From assembly GCA_024516155.1 (NCBI GenBank), contig JAJJXM010000007.1, positions 682,001 through 746,000 of the forward strand: a stretch of DNA of 64,000 nucleotides. Reading direction: 5' to 3'. The DNA comes from Pyronema omphalodes. Its lineage: Eukaryota > Ascomycota > Pezizomycetes > Pezizales > Pyronemataceae. Position 1 is the first letter of the stretch, and every line of letters begins with the position of its first letter. The translations under genes were made by a program, and so were the position numbers. The notes below the pieces were generated by a model that worked only from the letters and a program-made list of their open reading frames with translations, did no database searches and was not told where the DNA came from. Shown here piece by piece: positions 45,901-57,809 of this stretch.

Positions 45901-48900
45901 ATTCGAGGAAATCCATCTATCTAAGGTCACAGATTGGCTTCACCCCTTCATGCAAGATACGGTCAGTGCCAACGGCCTAGTCTAGCAGCGTGGCCATCCA
46001 TCTAGAGCTGCAAGATTAGTTGAAACGGTGATATCACTATTCTTCTAAGACTGCCCGCTAGCCATGCGAACTGCGCCCGCCCAGCAAGAAGTCTGTGTGC
46101 GGTCGGCAAATTGAACGAATCACACCGCTTTGCCACGACGGCTACTGTACCCCGCATCCTCGGATACTGACCGAGGACGCCGATTATCAAGCAACTTACA
46201 AGTAACGGGCCTCCCGGACTCACCGAGTCTGTCTTGGGCGGGCACGGCATGGCAAAGCCAACGCTATCCCCGCATTCTTGGTATCGAGCCATACGTTGGA
46301 AACATTCTGCCTGAATTCTAAAGCCATGTTTGCCACCAAAACACCAAGATCTGGAACCTCTGGCTTTGTATTGGGAATGACGGTTGAGGCTGGCCAACGG
46401 CCGCTGATGCTTGTTGCTGCCACCAAGGCATCCGCTTAGACTGATGGTTCTGGGCATAATTGATATTCTAGGTTAGAATTCTCTGCCCAGAGTTTCCAGT
46501 GTTGGTGATATTGGAAATATTGGAAACTTTCACCGAAACTTAATTTAGAACCCCATAGATTGGCACGATGAAGGGGATTTACGTTGGCCGCACAGTTATC
46601 TGTTGTGCACAGACAGACGGAACGTTCCCGTAGGCCTTATCTCAGATGCCTACGGAGAGCCAGTTCTACACATGACCGTAACCTTTCACCGCGGTATCTT
46701 GTTATCAAGCCATGTACGTCGGTATCCTTTGTGGCTGTGCTGCTATGTTTCTGTGTGTGTATTTGCTGGCAAACCCGCCACAATGGTTTACCTCTGCTTC
46801 CGCTCTAGGCTATCACTGTGTTGGCTTCTCGAACCGACAAAACACCGAAACCGCAGCCGACTGGAGATGAGCAGCCCGTCTCAGCGGGGGGCGGTGGTAG
46901 TCTAAGGTATGGGACTGGATCCGTTGCTGGTAAATTGTGGGGTAACTGGTAGCGTTGAAATCAGGATAGTTAGTGGGACTCAGTAGTGGCGCGGGGAATA
47001 GCTTGGTGATACTTCGTGCCTTGGCATTTTATTGGCGGCCGCCATGCCATGCGCTAGTAAGTTAGTTCTCCACCAAGTACTGGGCGCGCGGCTAATATTG
47101 CGCGCCTAATTTGAGTTTCGAAGAGAACAAGCGATTAGATCATTCCGTGGATCAATGATTTGGCGAACCCCAAAGCGGCTGTGGCGTCCTCGAAAAAGCG
47201 GCGGAAAGAAGGTGCGGCACCGGGCAAACACATGGTATGGCTGGAGATAATAAACCTAGCCAGCTAAGTGGGCTTGCAGGTAATCCCGACTTCCACGAGT
47301 TTCACGAAGACAATTATGCACTTTTTGACTTACATTTCCTGCCATTTAGGAGAATTCATACTCAATACAATTATTTATAGATAGAGGAATTGAGTAATGA
47401 TATCCCGATGAATTCTCTCCGGTTTTTCGGCGATTAGGGGCCCGTGTAACATCCTCTCCATGACGATATTGGGAATTACACCCGCAGTGGGACATGAGAA
47501 AAGTGATCAATCAGCCTTACAGTGGTCCAAACGCGTTAGTAGTTCAACCACATATACTTCCTATTCAGCATATAGCGCTTCTATATAGCGCTTCCAGTAC
47601 CGCTTTTTGTAACACTTTCAAAAACGCCGCACAGATGTAGGGAGTAATCTCCACCGATGACAAATTACTCTAAAATACCTCCAGTAGGACTAATACAGAC
47701 ACCGACTGCAGCCCCGGAAGCGTAGTTCACGTACATCTGTATCGGCAGATGGTATTTCCGATAGTTCCGAGCCCATACTTCCATCAAGTTGGTATGGACG
47801 TTGGGATTATTTATGATTGATCATATATTGGCTCCTCGATGTAAAGCTGCATACAAATATGCAATACCAATGCAGATGTAGAATTCCAAGCAGCAGAAGT
47901 GAAGATCGCGGTATCCATCCCACGGGTTGCAAGTGTTCTCTAGTTTGTGATTTTCCGGCCCCAAAGTTTTGGTTTCCGTGCAGGGGCGATAACTTCAAAA
48001 TTCATTCCTATCGCTTTCGTGAATAGGGACTTTCTGCACTCAAGTTCAATATTTAGGTAAATTTAATCTAAACTTCAACTGTGCCACAGGCTATCGCAGC
48101 TGAGGCTTAGCTTACTGGAGAATGTGTGAATAGCGAGTACGTAAGTGCAGAATATCCTTATTTCTTTAACAAAGTTGGTTTTCCTGTATTATTTTCCTTG
48201 AAAACTCACGAGATGAGACAGTTTAATACCCTGTTCAACAAGGCGGGAAGCTACATCCCTATAACCAACATCAGAAAGTGTATATAAAATCGAAGTTTTT
48301 ATTTGCTGATGTAAATACTATACTCTCTTAGAGTAATTTTCTTCTAGTATTTCAAATACTCAATTCATTTACATTTTGTTTTGAGGATTTTGGTACTAGT
48401 ATTATTGGCAATAGTTCCTGCTTTTCAATTTGTCGTCTTGTCGTCTGTGGTGTAACATCCCGCCTTACTACTTATCAAGCAGTCCTGACAACATCAATTT
48501 CATCTCGCTTCATCTAGGATTAACTGGCCCAAAAAATATCCAACCCACATGAAATAACCCAAACTCAGATTTTGCATCTTCATTAGTCCAAACTAGGATG
48601 TTATGTCTAAACCATCAAAAACAACTCAATCACAATCTTACAACTCTTATTGAATAAAAAACAACCAATCCTGTAACTGCGATAATACATTATCCACCGT
48701 GATACCACAAAATGCGCACCGGTCAGGAGCCGAGGTCTCCTCAGTTCTATAAGTAGATGAACTGATGAACACCATAATCTTATGGTATCGTTGTACCACT
48801 GATGCTGTGTCCTACGATACATTTGTACATGTATACCTTAACCTTCGTTTCAAGCACTGGTTGTGGTTCTCTGCATTCTCCCGTGTCTGCTTAGAGGCAT

Positions 48901-48980
48901 AAAAGGCTTAAACCAAAGTATATCTTGCGTCTATATTGTAGGAACCCGTGATATCCGGAAACTCTAAAATTAGATTCACA
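42949..48980. other. Gene-poor region
   Basis: Frames at 43495-43885, 44986-45288 and 46002-46457 have partly protein-like composition but no recognisable motif, and they cannot be joined convincingly by splicing. A GGCCGGCC inverted repeat (GAGGCCGGCCGAAGGCCGGCC) lies near 43536. Decayed genes or mobile relics are possible. Confidence 0.45.
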
Positions 48981-49512
48981 GCAAGTAAGAACCCAGCTAC
49001 AGCCTACCTACGTACCAACAAGTCTATGGGCCTACACTGTACACACGGGATGCTACAGACTTGTACATGGTTATACATAAGCTCGTGGTTAGAATACGTA
49101 GACGGTAGTTTTATACGCCTTGTACCTCCCCCCTGTAATATCTGTACATATGTCAGCAACGGTACCCTCGCGTAAGCACTCCACCGATTGATGTTCGAAA
49201 GCTTGAACCATATGCTAAGGCGCAAGTAAGAACCCAGCTACAATCTACCTATGTAGTACGAACCGACAAATCTATGGCCCCCCATCCTACCTATGAAATT
49301 TCCAGACCTGTATCTGGGTATATATATGGCGATACACAACCTCATGCTCAGCTACTCTGGTAACCTGACCTGTAAACTGACATGACGGTTATACCAGCGG
49401 TATACGTAGACGGTAGTTTTATACAATTTGCACTCCGGCATGTCAGCAGAGATACCCTCGCGTAAGCACCCCACCGATTGGTGTGTGAAAAGTTTATATC
49501 ATGTGCTAAGGA
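48981..49512. repeat. Diverged tandem duplication, unit about 240 bp
   Basis: Copy A starts GCAAGTAAGAACCCAGCTAC at 48981, and copy B starts with the same sequence at 49222. Both continue through ACGTAGACGGTAGTTTTATAC, then GTCAGCA, then ACCCTCGCGTAAGCAC, CCACCGATTG and ATGTGCTAAGG/ATATGCTAAGG. Copy B carries an internal insertion of about 50 bp. The divergence (several per cent) makes it older than the 2.3 kb duplication. Confidence 0.88.
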
Positions 49513-52500
49513 TATGCAAGGAGAGAGCGGGGATTTTCTTTGACAGTCAGATCATCTGGATGAGCATGAAACCAGTGAAGAATGTGGGGAGATGTAGGGA
49601 TGGGGATGAGGTGTACTTATTATGTTAAGCATCGTCAATATTTTCCGAGCGAAGAGGAGGCTAGTTACACGAGGTTGAAGGCGTCATCTTTATCTGAAAT
49701 TCGGGCTTTTTATCGTATCAGTTACGCGCCGTTGAAGTTTGCATTATCTTTTCTGCATAACGGTTGTTTATGCGACCTATATCTATTATTATTCCCCCAG
49801 TTGTATGTATGTAAAAGATTCACACTGATTCCTTACAACACTTTTTCTACCGGCAAAAGCATGAAGCATAAAGTTTCCATACGCTAAAAGATATCTAAAA
49901 CATCGCAATGATTTTCCACACGTGGATACCACGCAAATTAATCGATCGATCGAGAAGTAAAACATCATAACGGTATTTCACACGTGGGGGCCTACTCTAC
50001 AACGAACTTCTCAATGTCACAAAATTCCATTCAAATATGTAGCGCATATATACCGATGGCTAGAAGCTTGAGCGCGTTTATTGCATCCTAGATATATAGG
50101 ACTCAGGCGCATGTTAGCAGTAGGATGCGGATAAAAGATACTCTAGTTTCTTTAGCGGATATATGGTATGTCACTTACCGTATTCAAAACAGTAGCGCGG
50201 TTAGTGGGGTTGGTGATAATAAATTTATTAGGAGCTTGAATTTATTACATATACGCCAAGAAAACAGTAATCGATTCGTATATGTAGAGCGGGAAATTAT
50301 TAGATCTAGTGTGGCGGTGGCTTTATCGCCTGCTTTTCTTGATCAGTGGCTGAAGTTTTCACAATTCTGGCTGTTGGAATTGAAATATAAAGAAAATTAA
50401 AGGAAATTATAGTGCACCCGTTAACTGGTGTTTTTTGATTAATGTGCGCACTAATGGATAGAAAACCAACTCCCAGGAAATCTCCAAAAGCCCGCACTTC
50501 GAGTAAATCCAATCTCCGTCCTAATTCTTCAAATACACTACATGCTCTGGCTAGCATGCCCATATCCTACACTTCCCATACCGAAACTCCTATCTCTTCC
50601 CCACCTTCATCAAGCCCGAGTCCAGAAGCGTAGCCGACTGTGACGAGATACACGCGACCACTCTATATCTGTAGCCGCGCAGATTTGGTAGCCGAGTACA
50701 TAATTCCACGGCATGGCATGAAGCTGAGATTTATCAAATCCCAAGCCCGAACCCAAGACTAGACCAAGTGGCGGAAAATTCCTTGAGGCTGTCTAACTAT
50801 TCCCATCCCAAGTACCCCTTATTACTTGACCTGTAGTTTCCAAGACAGCAATAAGTCACACAGCTACACACCCTGCCCGTATCTACATATGTATCTGCAT
50901 GACGAAAAAAAAAAGTTTAACATCCTTCAGCTCAACTTCCGCTTCACCGGAGCTACTGCGGGTTATATGTTCTTGGATACTATTTATGGAATGGAGAATG
51001 GTTACTGGTACATGAATCTCACATGGCAACCTAGGGTCCTGGGGTCCTGGGGTCCTGGGGGTTACTGGTTACGGGTTATTGGTTATTGGTTATTGGTTGT
51101 GTTACCATTTATTGCTTTTTTTTCCCTTGTCGATGGGAAAATTCAAATCGTGATGAATGAACGAATGAGCGAATGAATGAATGCAGTAGTGAATGACAAA
51201 AGAAAAACAAAATAAAAACACCATTGCCGCTGTGGCGCGGTGCGGCGCGGCGCAGGGACGGTAAACGGTATTGCCACGAGACAGAGACAGAGACAGAGAC
51301 AAAGTCAAATTTATGCGTATGGCACCATACCTTAAGAAAGTTAAATGCCATGAGTATTGTTTGTATGGTGCAACATATGTTGATTATATACATAAACATA
51401 AGATGTCGAAAAAGAATTGAATGGCTCATGATACTTGAACTTATGTATGTATCAATTTCAAATGGCGCAGTTTGGGGTTATGTACATATGTACATACAAA
51501 TAACCAATGAGCATACATCCATAGAATGTCTCGGCTCGGGCCCAAGAAAGAAAGAAAAGCAAAACATCAACATCAGGAACCCACCAATCCCATCCGAAAC
51601 TCAAAGAAAGTACAATAGCCGTTCAATCGGAGCAAAGGAGAAGATGAGTAGAGGTAAAATACGTATCCTTTCCCACGCGTTTTTTTTTTTCTTTTTCTTT
51701 GGATGCGGGTCAGCACCATAACCCCGTTTCAGGGACGAGATCCGTGTGGTTTTATTTTTTTTGTATCGGGATTCGGGAACGCTGTACGCATGAAAGATTT
51801 CATTTTTGATTTTTGATTTTTCGGTCGGGTTTCGGATTGGGACATGGAACGTCCTGTCTTATCCTGTCGGAGAACCAGGCTCAAAATTATCATGGGAGGT
51901 GAAAATAAGCAACCCGTAGTCAGCAGCCCGCAGCCATCAGCAGGAATTCCACGTGTTTGTTATCTGCCATGTATCTGCTACATGTGTACCTTCAGTTTTC
52001 AAAAATCCTCATGTATGTATGTGTGTAAGTATTTATCTCCAGATCGCGTACAGCGCGGCTACATCGCTAGATACGCAACCCAGAACACCAAATCAAGCAG
52101 TAAGGTTTGAAGCTAGCTTAGGTAGCTGCACTAAAACTTTTAGGGTTGCTTAGCTTTAGGTCTTTAGGTTTCCCCACACACCTACCACCTGAGTCCGCCA
52201 CCAGCAACCCCACATCCACCATAGCGGCGAAAGATCCAGACCAGACCGCGCCCACGCCCGCAAATCTTCGGCTATGTACATATCCTTTAACCTTTTTTCT
52301 CGGTTGAGGTTGATGGTTGATGTTGATGGATGGTTCACCGTTCGTTAAAGTTTCCCCGCTACTGTGCTATACCAAGAAGAGTTGAGCTGAGCTGAGTCGA
52401 GGAATTGGAATTGGAATTGAAATTGAAATTGCGGAAGAATCAAATATTTTGAATTACAATTCTTGGTTCATGATATGTATGTGATACCGTAGCTTTGAGA

Positions 52501-53752
52501 AGTTTCCATTAACATGTTCAAGATATGAGTACAACAAGGCATATTGCCATGCGAGGGTTACCGTTTGTAGTTATTGTGGCGATGGTTTTCTATGACATTC
52601 ACAATGCTCACGATACTCTGCGATATGTGATATAGACTTGGAATTCCAATTACTCGTTCGATAACGCAGCTATGTGCGTATAGCTGGGCTGTGGCACATC
52701 AAACGCAGCGCCCGCCTCCCCTCCATCAGTAACCACAACCACGACCACAACCATAATACACCCATCCTCAGAAGGTCCAGAATTGAAACTATACATAAAA
52801 TCACTAGTTGAGGACTGTAGCCAAGTGGTGCTGAAGAATCCAGGAGCCCTGAATTCCTGGTGTCTGGTGTATGTCGAGCATAGTGCCTAGGTGCCAGGTC
52901 CCAGATGCGTCCGTCTTTGGATAGCGCGTAAATCCCACTGACCTGCCCTGCATACAACGCATGGGTTTATAATTTGTGACCCAACTATCTTTCCAAAGCA
53001 AAAGCAAAAAAGAAAAAAATACCCTTATCCCGTACTAAAATCGTTGTACACCAGTATGGTATGGTATGGTATGGGCAACCATATGGCAACCACTACGCGC
53101 GACACCCACCGCCCACCACCCATCCCATTCTCTTGGAATATTTTCTGTGTAAGATGCTAGATACTCTATGAGTTTCGTATGTTTGCCCCCCCCCCCCCCC
53201 AGCTTCGATAAACTAGCTTTTCTAGCTATGCTACAACGCTACGCACAACATTGGATCTGGCCAATCAATTGGTCCTTGTACAGCCAATTGACTTAGAACA
53301 AGCTAAGCTAACCAATGGATCTTGCCATCCATCACATCCTGACATCCCAAGAGTTTCTGCAAGTTGTACACTGTCACCGACGATGATGAGACCTGAAGTG
53401 GGACACAGTCTTACACCAAAATGGACAGGGAGGGAGACAGCGTCAACTGAACCCCAATTGCCCATGGCTACATTACATACAATCCTCCAGAACTCCCCAA
53501 GAACTCCCACAAACTCTATAAGACTCCTGAATTCCCTCCTCCGGTCCAGATCTTAGAATCCCAGAGAACAGCAGTACTTCCAATACAATCCAAACCCGGA
53601 TCGACGCAGTACAACCTCAAGCGTCGACTGTACCACCTCACCACCCAGCAAATTTTTCTTTTGCGTGGAGTGTAACAACTTCATAAGTATCAACAAATTC
53701 CCATACATCCAACCAACAACAATCAACAACAACAGCCAGTCCCATCCATATC
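49513..53752. other. Gene-poor region before the transporter
   Basis: It holds only short microsatellites: GGGTCCTGG triplicate near 51035, (GTTATTG)n near 51072, (GACAGA)n near 51280, (ATGGT)n near 53054, and a C-run near 53187. No coding frame is supported. The last few hundred bases must contain the transporter promoter. Confidence 0.5.
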
Positions 53753-55592
53753 ATGGCAACAAAGAATTACAATTCCTCGAGCGAGAAAGTCGAAGTCGAG
53801 CACGTATCCGCATCTGGTTCTATTGAGCATGGTTCGATTTTCGATGAAGCAGCAACCAAAAAACTTCTTCGACGAATGGATTGGCATTTGGTTCCTTTCC
53901 TGTCATTGCTATACTTGTAAGTCTTAGACAGCGCCTCAATTCCATTCCACTTATTTCGCTTTCGCTTGGACCCCGATGGGCGCTAACAGTCACCCCTCCC
54001 AACAGGCTCTCCTTCCTCGATAGAACAAACATCGGAAATGCACGTCTAGCAGGCCTCGAGGAAGATCTCGGCATGACAGGACTCCAATACAATGTCGCCT
54101 TGGCTGTTTTCTTCCCGTGGTATGTCATCGCGGAGGTTCCTTCCAATATTATGATGAAGCGGACTAGCCCTTCCAAGTGGCTTTGTACCATCATGGTAGC
54201 ATGGGGATTGTGTAAGTGGTTCCCCAAGATCTTTTTTCGTGCTTTTTGCACATTGCACATTGCACATTTCAGCCCCCCAGAAGTGCTAATGTTTGATCTA
54301 TAATATCTTAGGTATGACTCTGATGGGTTTGGTAACGAACTATGGTGGCTTGTTGGCTACTCGCATGGCCCTTGGTCTTGCTGAGGGTGGTTTGTTCCCC
54401 GGTGTCACCTTCTACATCACTCTTTGGTACCGTCGTCATGAGTGTGGTCTTCGTATGGCAATCTTTTTCTCCGCGGCGACTCTTGCCGGTGCTTTCGGTG
54501 GTCTTCTTGCCCGTGGAATTGCCGAGATGGATGGTGTTGGAGGAAAGCCTGGTTGGGCTTGGATTTTCATCCTCGAGGGACTCTTGACTCTTGTCGTCGC
54601 CGTCATTGCTTACTGGGCTATTAACGACTACCCTGCCACTGCAAAGTTCTTGTCCACTGCCGAGAAGGTCGAGGTTGAGCGTCGTCTCAAGGAGGACCGT
54701 ACTTCGCTTGCCGATGAGTACCACACCAAGTACTTCTACCAGGCCATCAAGGACTGGAAGATTTACGTCCACATGATGATCACCATCGGTAAGTCCTCTG
54801 GAATTCGATCGATTTCGAATATCAAACTGACTTTATATTCAGGTATCTACACCCCCTTGTACTCGGTCTCTCTCTTCCTTCCCACCATTGTCAAGGGTAT
54901 GGGATACAGCAATGAGAACGCCCAGTTGATGTCTGTCCCTCCCTACGTCGCCGCCTGTGCCTTCACCATTGCCACTGGATACTTTGCCGATCGCCAGAGA
55001 CAGCGTGGTTTGTACATGATTGGATGCTGCATTGTCGCCATGTCCGGATTCGCCATGTTGCTTGCAACCGTCAACCCTCACGTTCAGTACGTCGGAGTCT
55101 TCTTGACCGCCTGTGGTATCTACCCTTGTGTTCCTATGGGAGTTGCATGGAACGGAAACAACATCGGAGGATCCACCAAGCGTGCAGTCGGTATTGCTAT
55201 GCACGTTGGTTTCGGTAACATGGGAGGATTGATTGCTGCCTTCTCTTACCGCAAGACTGATGCTCCTCGCTACTTTGCTGGACACGGTATGCTCATGGGT
55301 CTTATCATGATGAGCTGTCTTCTTTCGTAAGTTCCCAGGGTTTGAGTGATGTGGAAGGTAATGGCTGCTAACGACATGTAGTGTCTTCATGCACATCTAC
55401 CTCAAGCGTGAGAACGTCCGCCGTGATCGTCTCATGGCTGAGCGTGGATTGACTCTCGACACCTACACTGAGGAGATGCGTGAGTCTGAGCGCGAGTGTG
55501 GTGATGATGCCACTGTAAGTTCCACCATTCATTCCAGCTTTTCTATACCCATCGCTGACATTGGCACTCAGTTCTTCCGTTACACTATCTAA
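53753..55592 (+). CDS. MFS transporter of the Dal5/Tna1 anion:cation symporter family
   Basis: A plasma-membrane proton-coupled uptake carrier for a small organic anion such as allantoate, nicotinate or pantothenate. The substrate cannot be read from the sequence. Six exons (53753-53916, 54006-54211, 54312-54788, 54843-55326, 55382-55514, 55572-55592) give 494 residues. The N-terminus is Ser/Glu-rich and cytosolic; membrane segment 1 ends in the family signature LSFLDRTNIGNARLAGLE. Then come the conserved YVIAEVPSNI, GLAEGGLFPGVTFYI, LWYRRHE and FSAATLAGAFGGLLARGI motifs, a central cytosolic loop (TEEYHTKYFY-like), and the second six-helix half with GYFADRQRQRG and NNIGGSTKRAV. The last exon is only 21 nt. 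Synonymous choice is strongly biased toward C-ending codons as in the neighbouring elongation factor gene, so high expression is likely. Confidence 0.93.
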
Positions 55593-57809
55593 ATGGTTGG
55601 AGGCGTTCTTGGGGTCCGGGACATCATAGACCTATATCAGATTTTTTATGACGATTTGTTACGATTTTGACGTATATATTTTTTTGCTTTTTTTTGGATG
55701 TTGGTGTTTTTTCGTTTGTCATTGGATATATGTAATGGATAGTAAGGAATTGAAACAGTAGGCAGTTAATGATACTGGTCTGGATAGCTGATATTGTTGA
55801 AGTTTGAGCTTATGTGTTTTGCCGTGTCGTGTGCTTGTCCGTGTAGCAGATTCGCCGTGGGTATCAACGTCAGTTGAAGTTCAGACGATTCGGGGCTTTT
55901 GACGCTGCAGGCTAGGCTATCGGGGTTCAGTGTAACAACCCAACTACAGAAGCTTAATAGCTAATCCGAAAGGCGATGCTCTGTAGCCGTTCATTCATTG
56001 TTCGTGAGATTGCTAGCTCATGCCATCTTCTATGTCTCGTTAGTGACAGCTCTACAAGCTTGAGCTTGCTCCACGGAATCTCACTTACCTCCTCGGCGTA
56101 GATCTCGGCACTTCGGACTAATGCCTCTCCAGTGTTATTTGAAACATGTTTCCAGCCAGTCCCCCTCCTCGTCGTCGTGGAAACTGCCGATCGTCGAAGT
56201 ATGGGAGCTCATTCCGGAGTCCTTCACTTGAGCCTCATCCTCGTCAAATTCCGATTCGAAGTCGACAAATTTGATATGTCGTTAAGCTTGAGTTCTCAGG
56301 GTAGGGCTGCTGACGGTTGATATACCCTCTTTTCAATTTCCGGATGAGTCGGCATCGCGTGTTGAGGAAGGTTGTTCGACAAATTGACAAAAATAAAACG
56401 ATGCGCATAAGACAAACAGCTGGTCAGTGGAGTCCTAGTTTCCGGATGTATCGGCACGGATGAGAGGAATGAAGATGAGGCTCTGCACAACTGCTCCGGG
56501 GGGAAGCAGCAAACTCCGGTGGAGATTGACAAGAGCTAAACTGTAAACGAACGTCACTACTGCTTCTTTTCGCCGTGCAGTCTCTGAGAAGAAGATTTCG
56601 TTGGCTGCCGATCAACGAGCGGAGACGCTACTTTCTGTTCGACAAACGGCGGAAAACGAGTGCTACACAGTGATCTTGAAGAGCTTTCTCCTCTTCTCCT
56701 TGGAATTGTTTTTCCGGACAAACTCCGCTTAGAGCCGCTAAACGTGTGCATAAGGCTGGAGATGAGGCTGAAAGAAAAATTTTATGTCATAATTCAACGC
56801 GCCCCAACGCGTACATATGGTTGAAGGAAACTTTCCCATCAGGATGACGTCCTGCACCCCGCAACCGAGATTCAAGGTTGGGAATCGGGACGTGAGGTGT
56901 TCTCATCTAAATCCGACCTCCGTTCTTGCAGTGGCGTGCTGGTATCTGGGTAGTGGCCGCGTTCTAATGGCCGTTTCGCGTTTCGATGACCAAACTCATC
57001 ACGGTGTTCACTTTACAAAGGTTTCTCTAGAGCTGTGTTCATCTCTTTTGTTGAGGAGACGCAAAGCAGTAAATCTGCGGGAAATTCTACATTAAGCCTA
57101 ATGATATCCACAACGAGTGAAGAGTGTTAAAGCGATAGACGTGCTTAGGATGAGAAAAAAAAAAGCCATCTGAAGTCATCCGCATCTTCCTTCACGCCAT
57201 GAACCACGATCAGCGGCGAGAAAATGCCATTCGCTGGGTGTTGACGGCTAACTTGTACAGGTTAGTGGTAGCGACTCATGATGAGCTGAGGCGATAACGA
57301 AAGCGTACAATCATGTGACTTGGTGAACCCTAAATGTGTCGATGCTGCGGTGCCCACCCCTTGTAACCCAGGATGTTAATGGGTCATTCGACGTCCAAAA
57401 TCCATCAAAATGAGCCATCGTAGAGTATAATTTCGGCGGTGAAATATATATGAAAATTGAACATACAAGAAACGTTATTGTTGACTTGTTGTAAGTATTC
57501 TGTTGCTACGAAATCACGGGTTGGGGTTGTGACTGCGACTCGGTGGTATTTGTAAGACGCATTGAACAGGGGGCCGATTTTGCTGCCAAGCGGATCCGTG
57601 AAAAGACTATCGATTGGCTTGGCTGAAAAAGCCCTGTACTTAGGCGTACCCCGCTTCCCACACACATACCTACGACCACCCGCCCTTCCCTCTTTGCTTC
57701 GCCAATTCCCCTCGCGAGCAATTCACCAGTTTCGCAGAAAAGTCTCTTACAGCGAGACAGCGGAATTGTCCTTTTCTTTTCTTTGAAATATCAATAAAAG
57801 ACAGCCAAG
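55593..57809. other. Intergenic region between the transporter and EF2
   Basis: It holds the transporter 3' UTR and the elongation factor promoter. Frames in 56.3-57.1 kb are short and unconvincing. A CATCCGGAAA-type motif recurs near 56340 and 56440. The last 150 bases are C/T-rich (separate entry). Confidence 0.55.
57640..57809 (+). promoter_or_regulatory. EF2: C/T-rich promoter and leader of EF2
   Basis: A pyrimidine-rich stretch (TACCCCGCTTCCCACACAC, CCACCCGCCCTTCCCTC) lies upstream of a short leader and the start context AGCCAAGATGG. C/T tracts just upstream of the transcription start are typical of strongly expressed fungal housekeeping genes. No TATA box is visible at a suitable distance. 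Confidence 0.6.

Noticed and set aside
46002..46905. Several protein-like frames that might be exons of one gene
   Set aside because: No consistent splice pattern or strand, and no recognisable motif. Could be a decayed gene, but the evidence is too weak.
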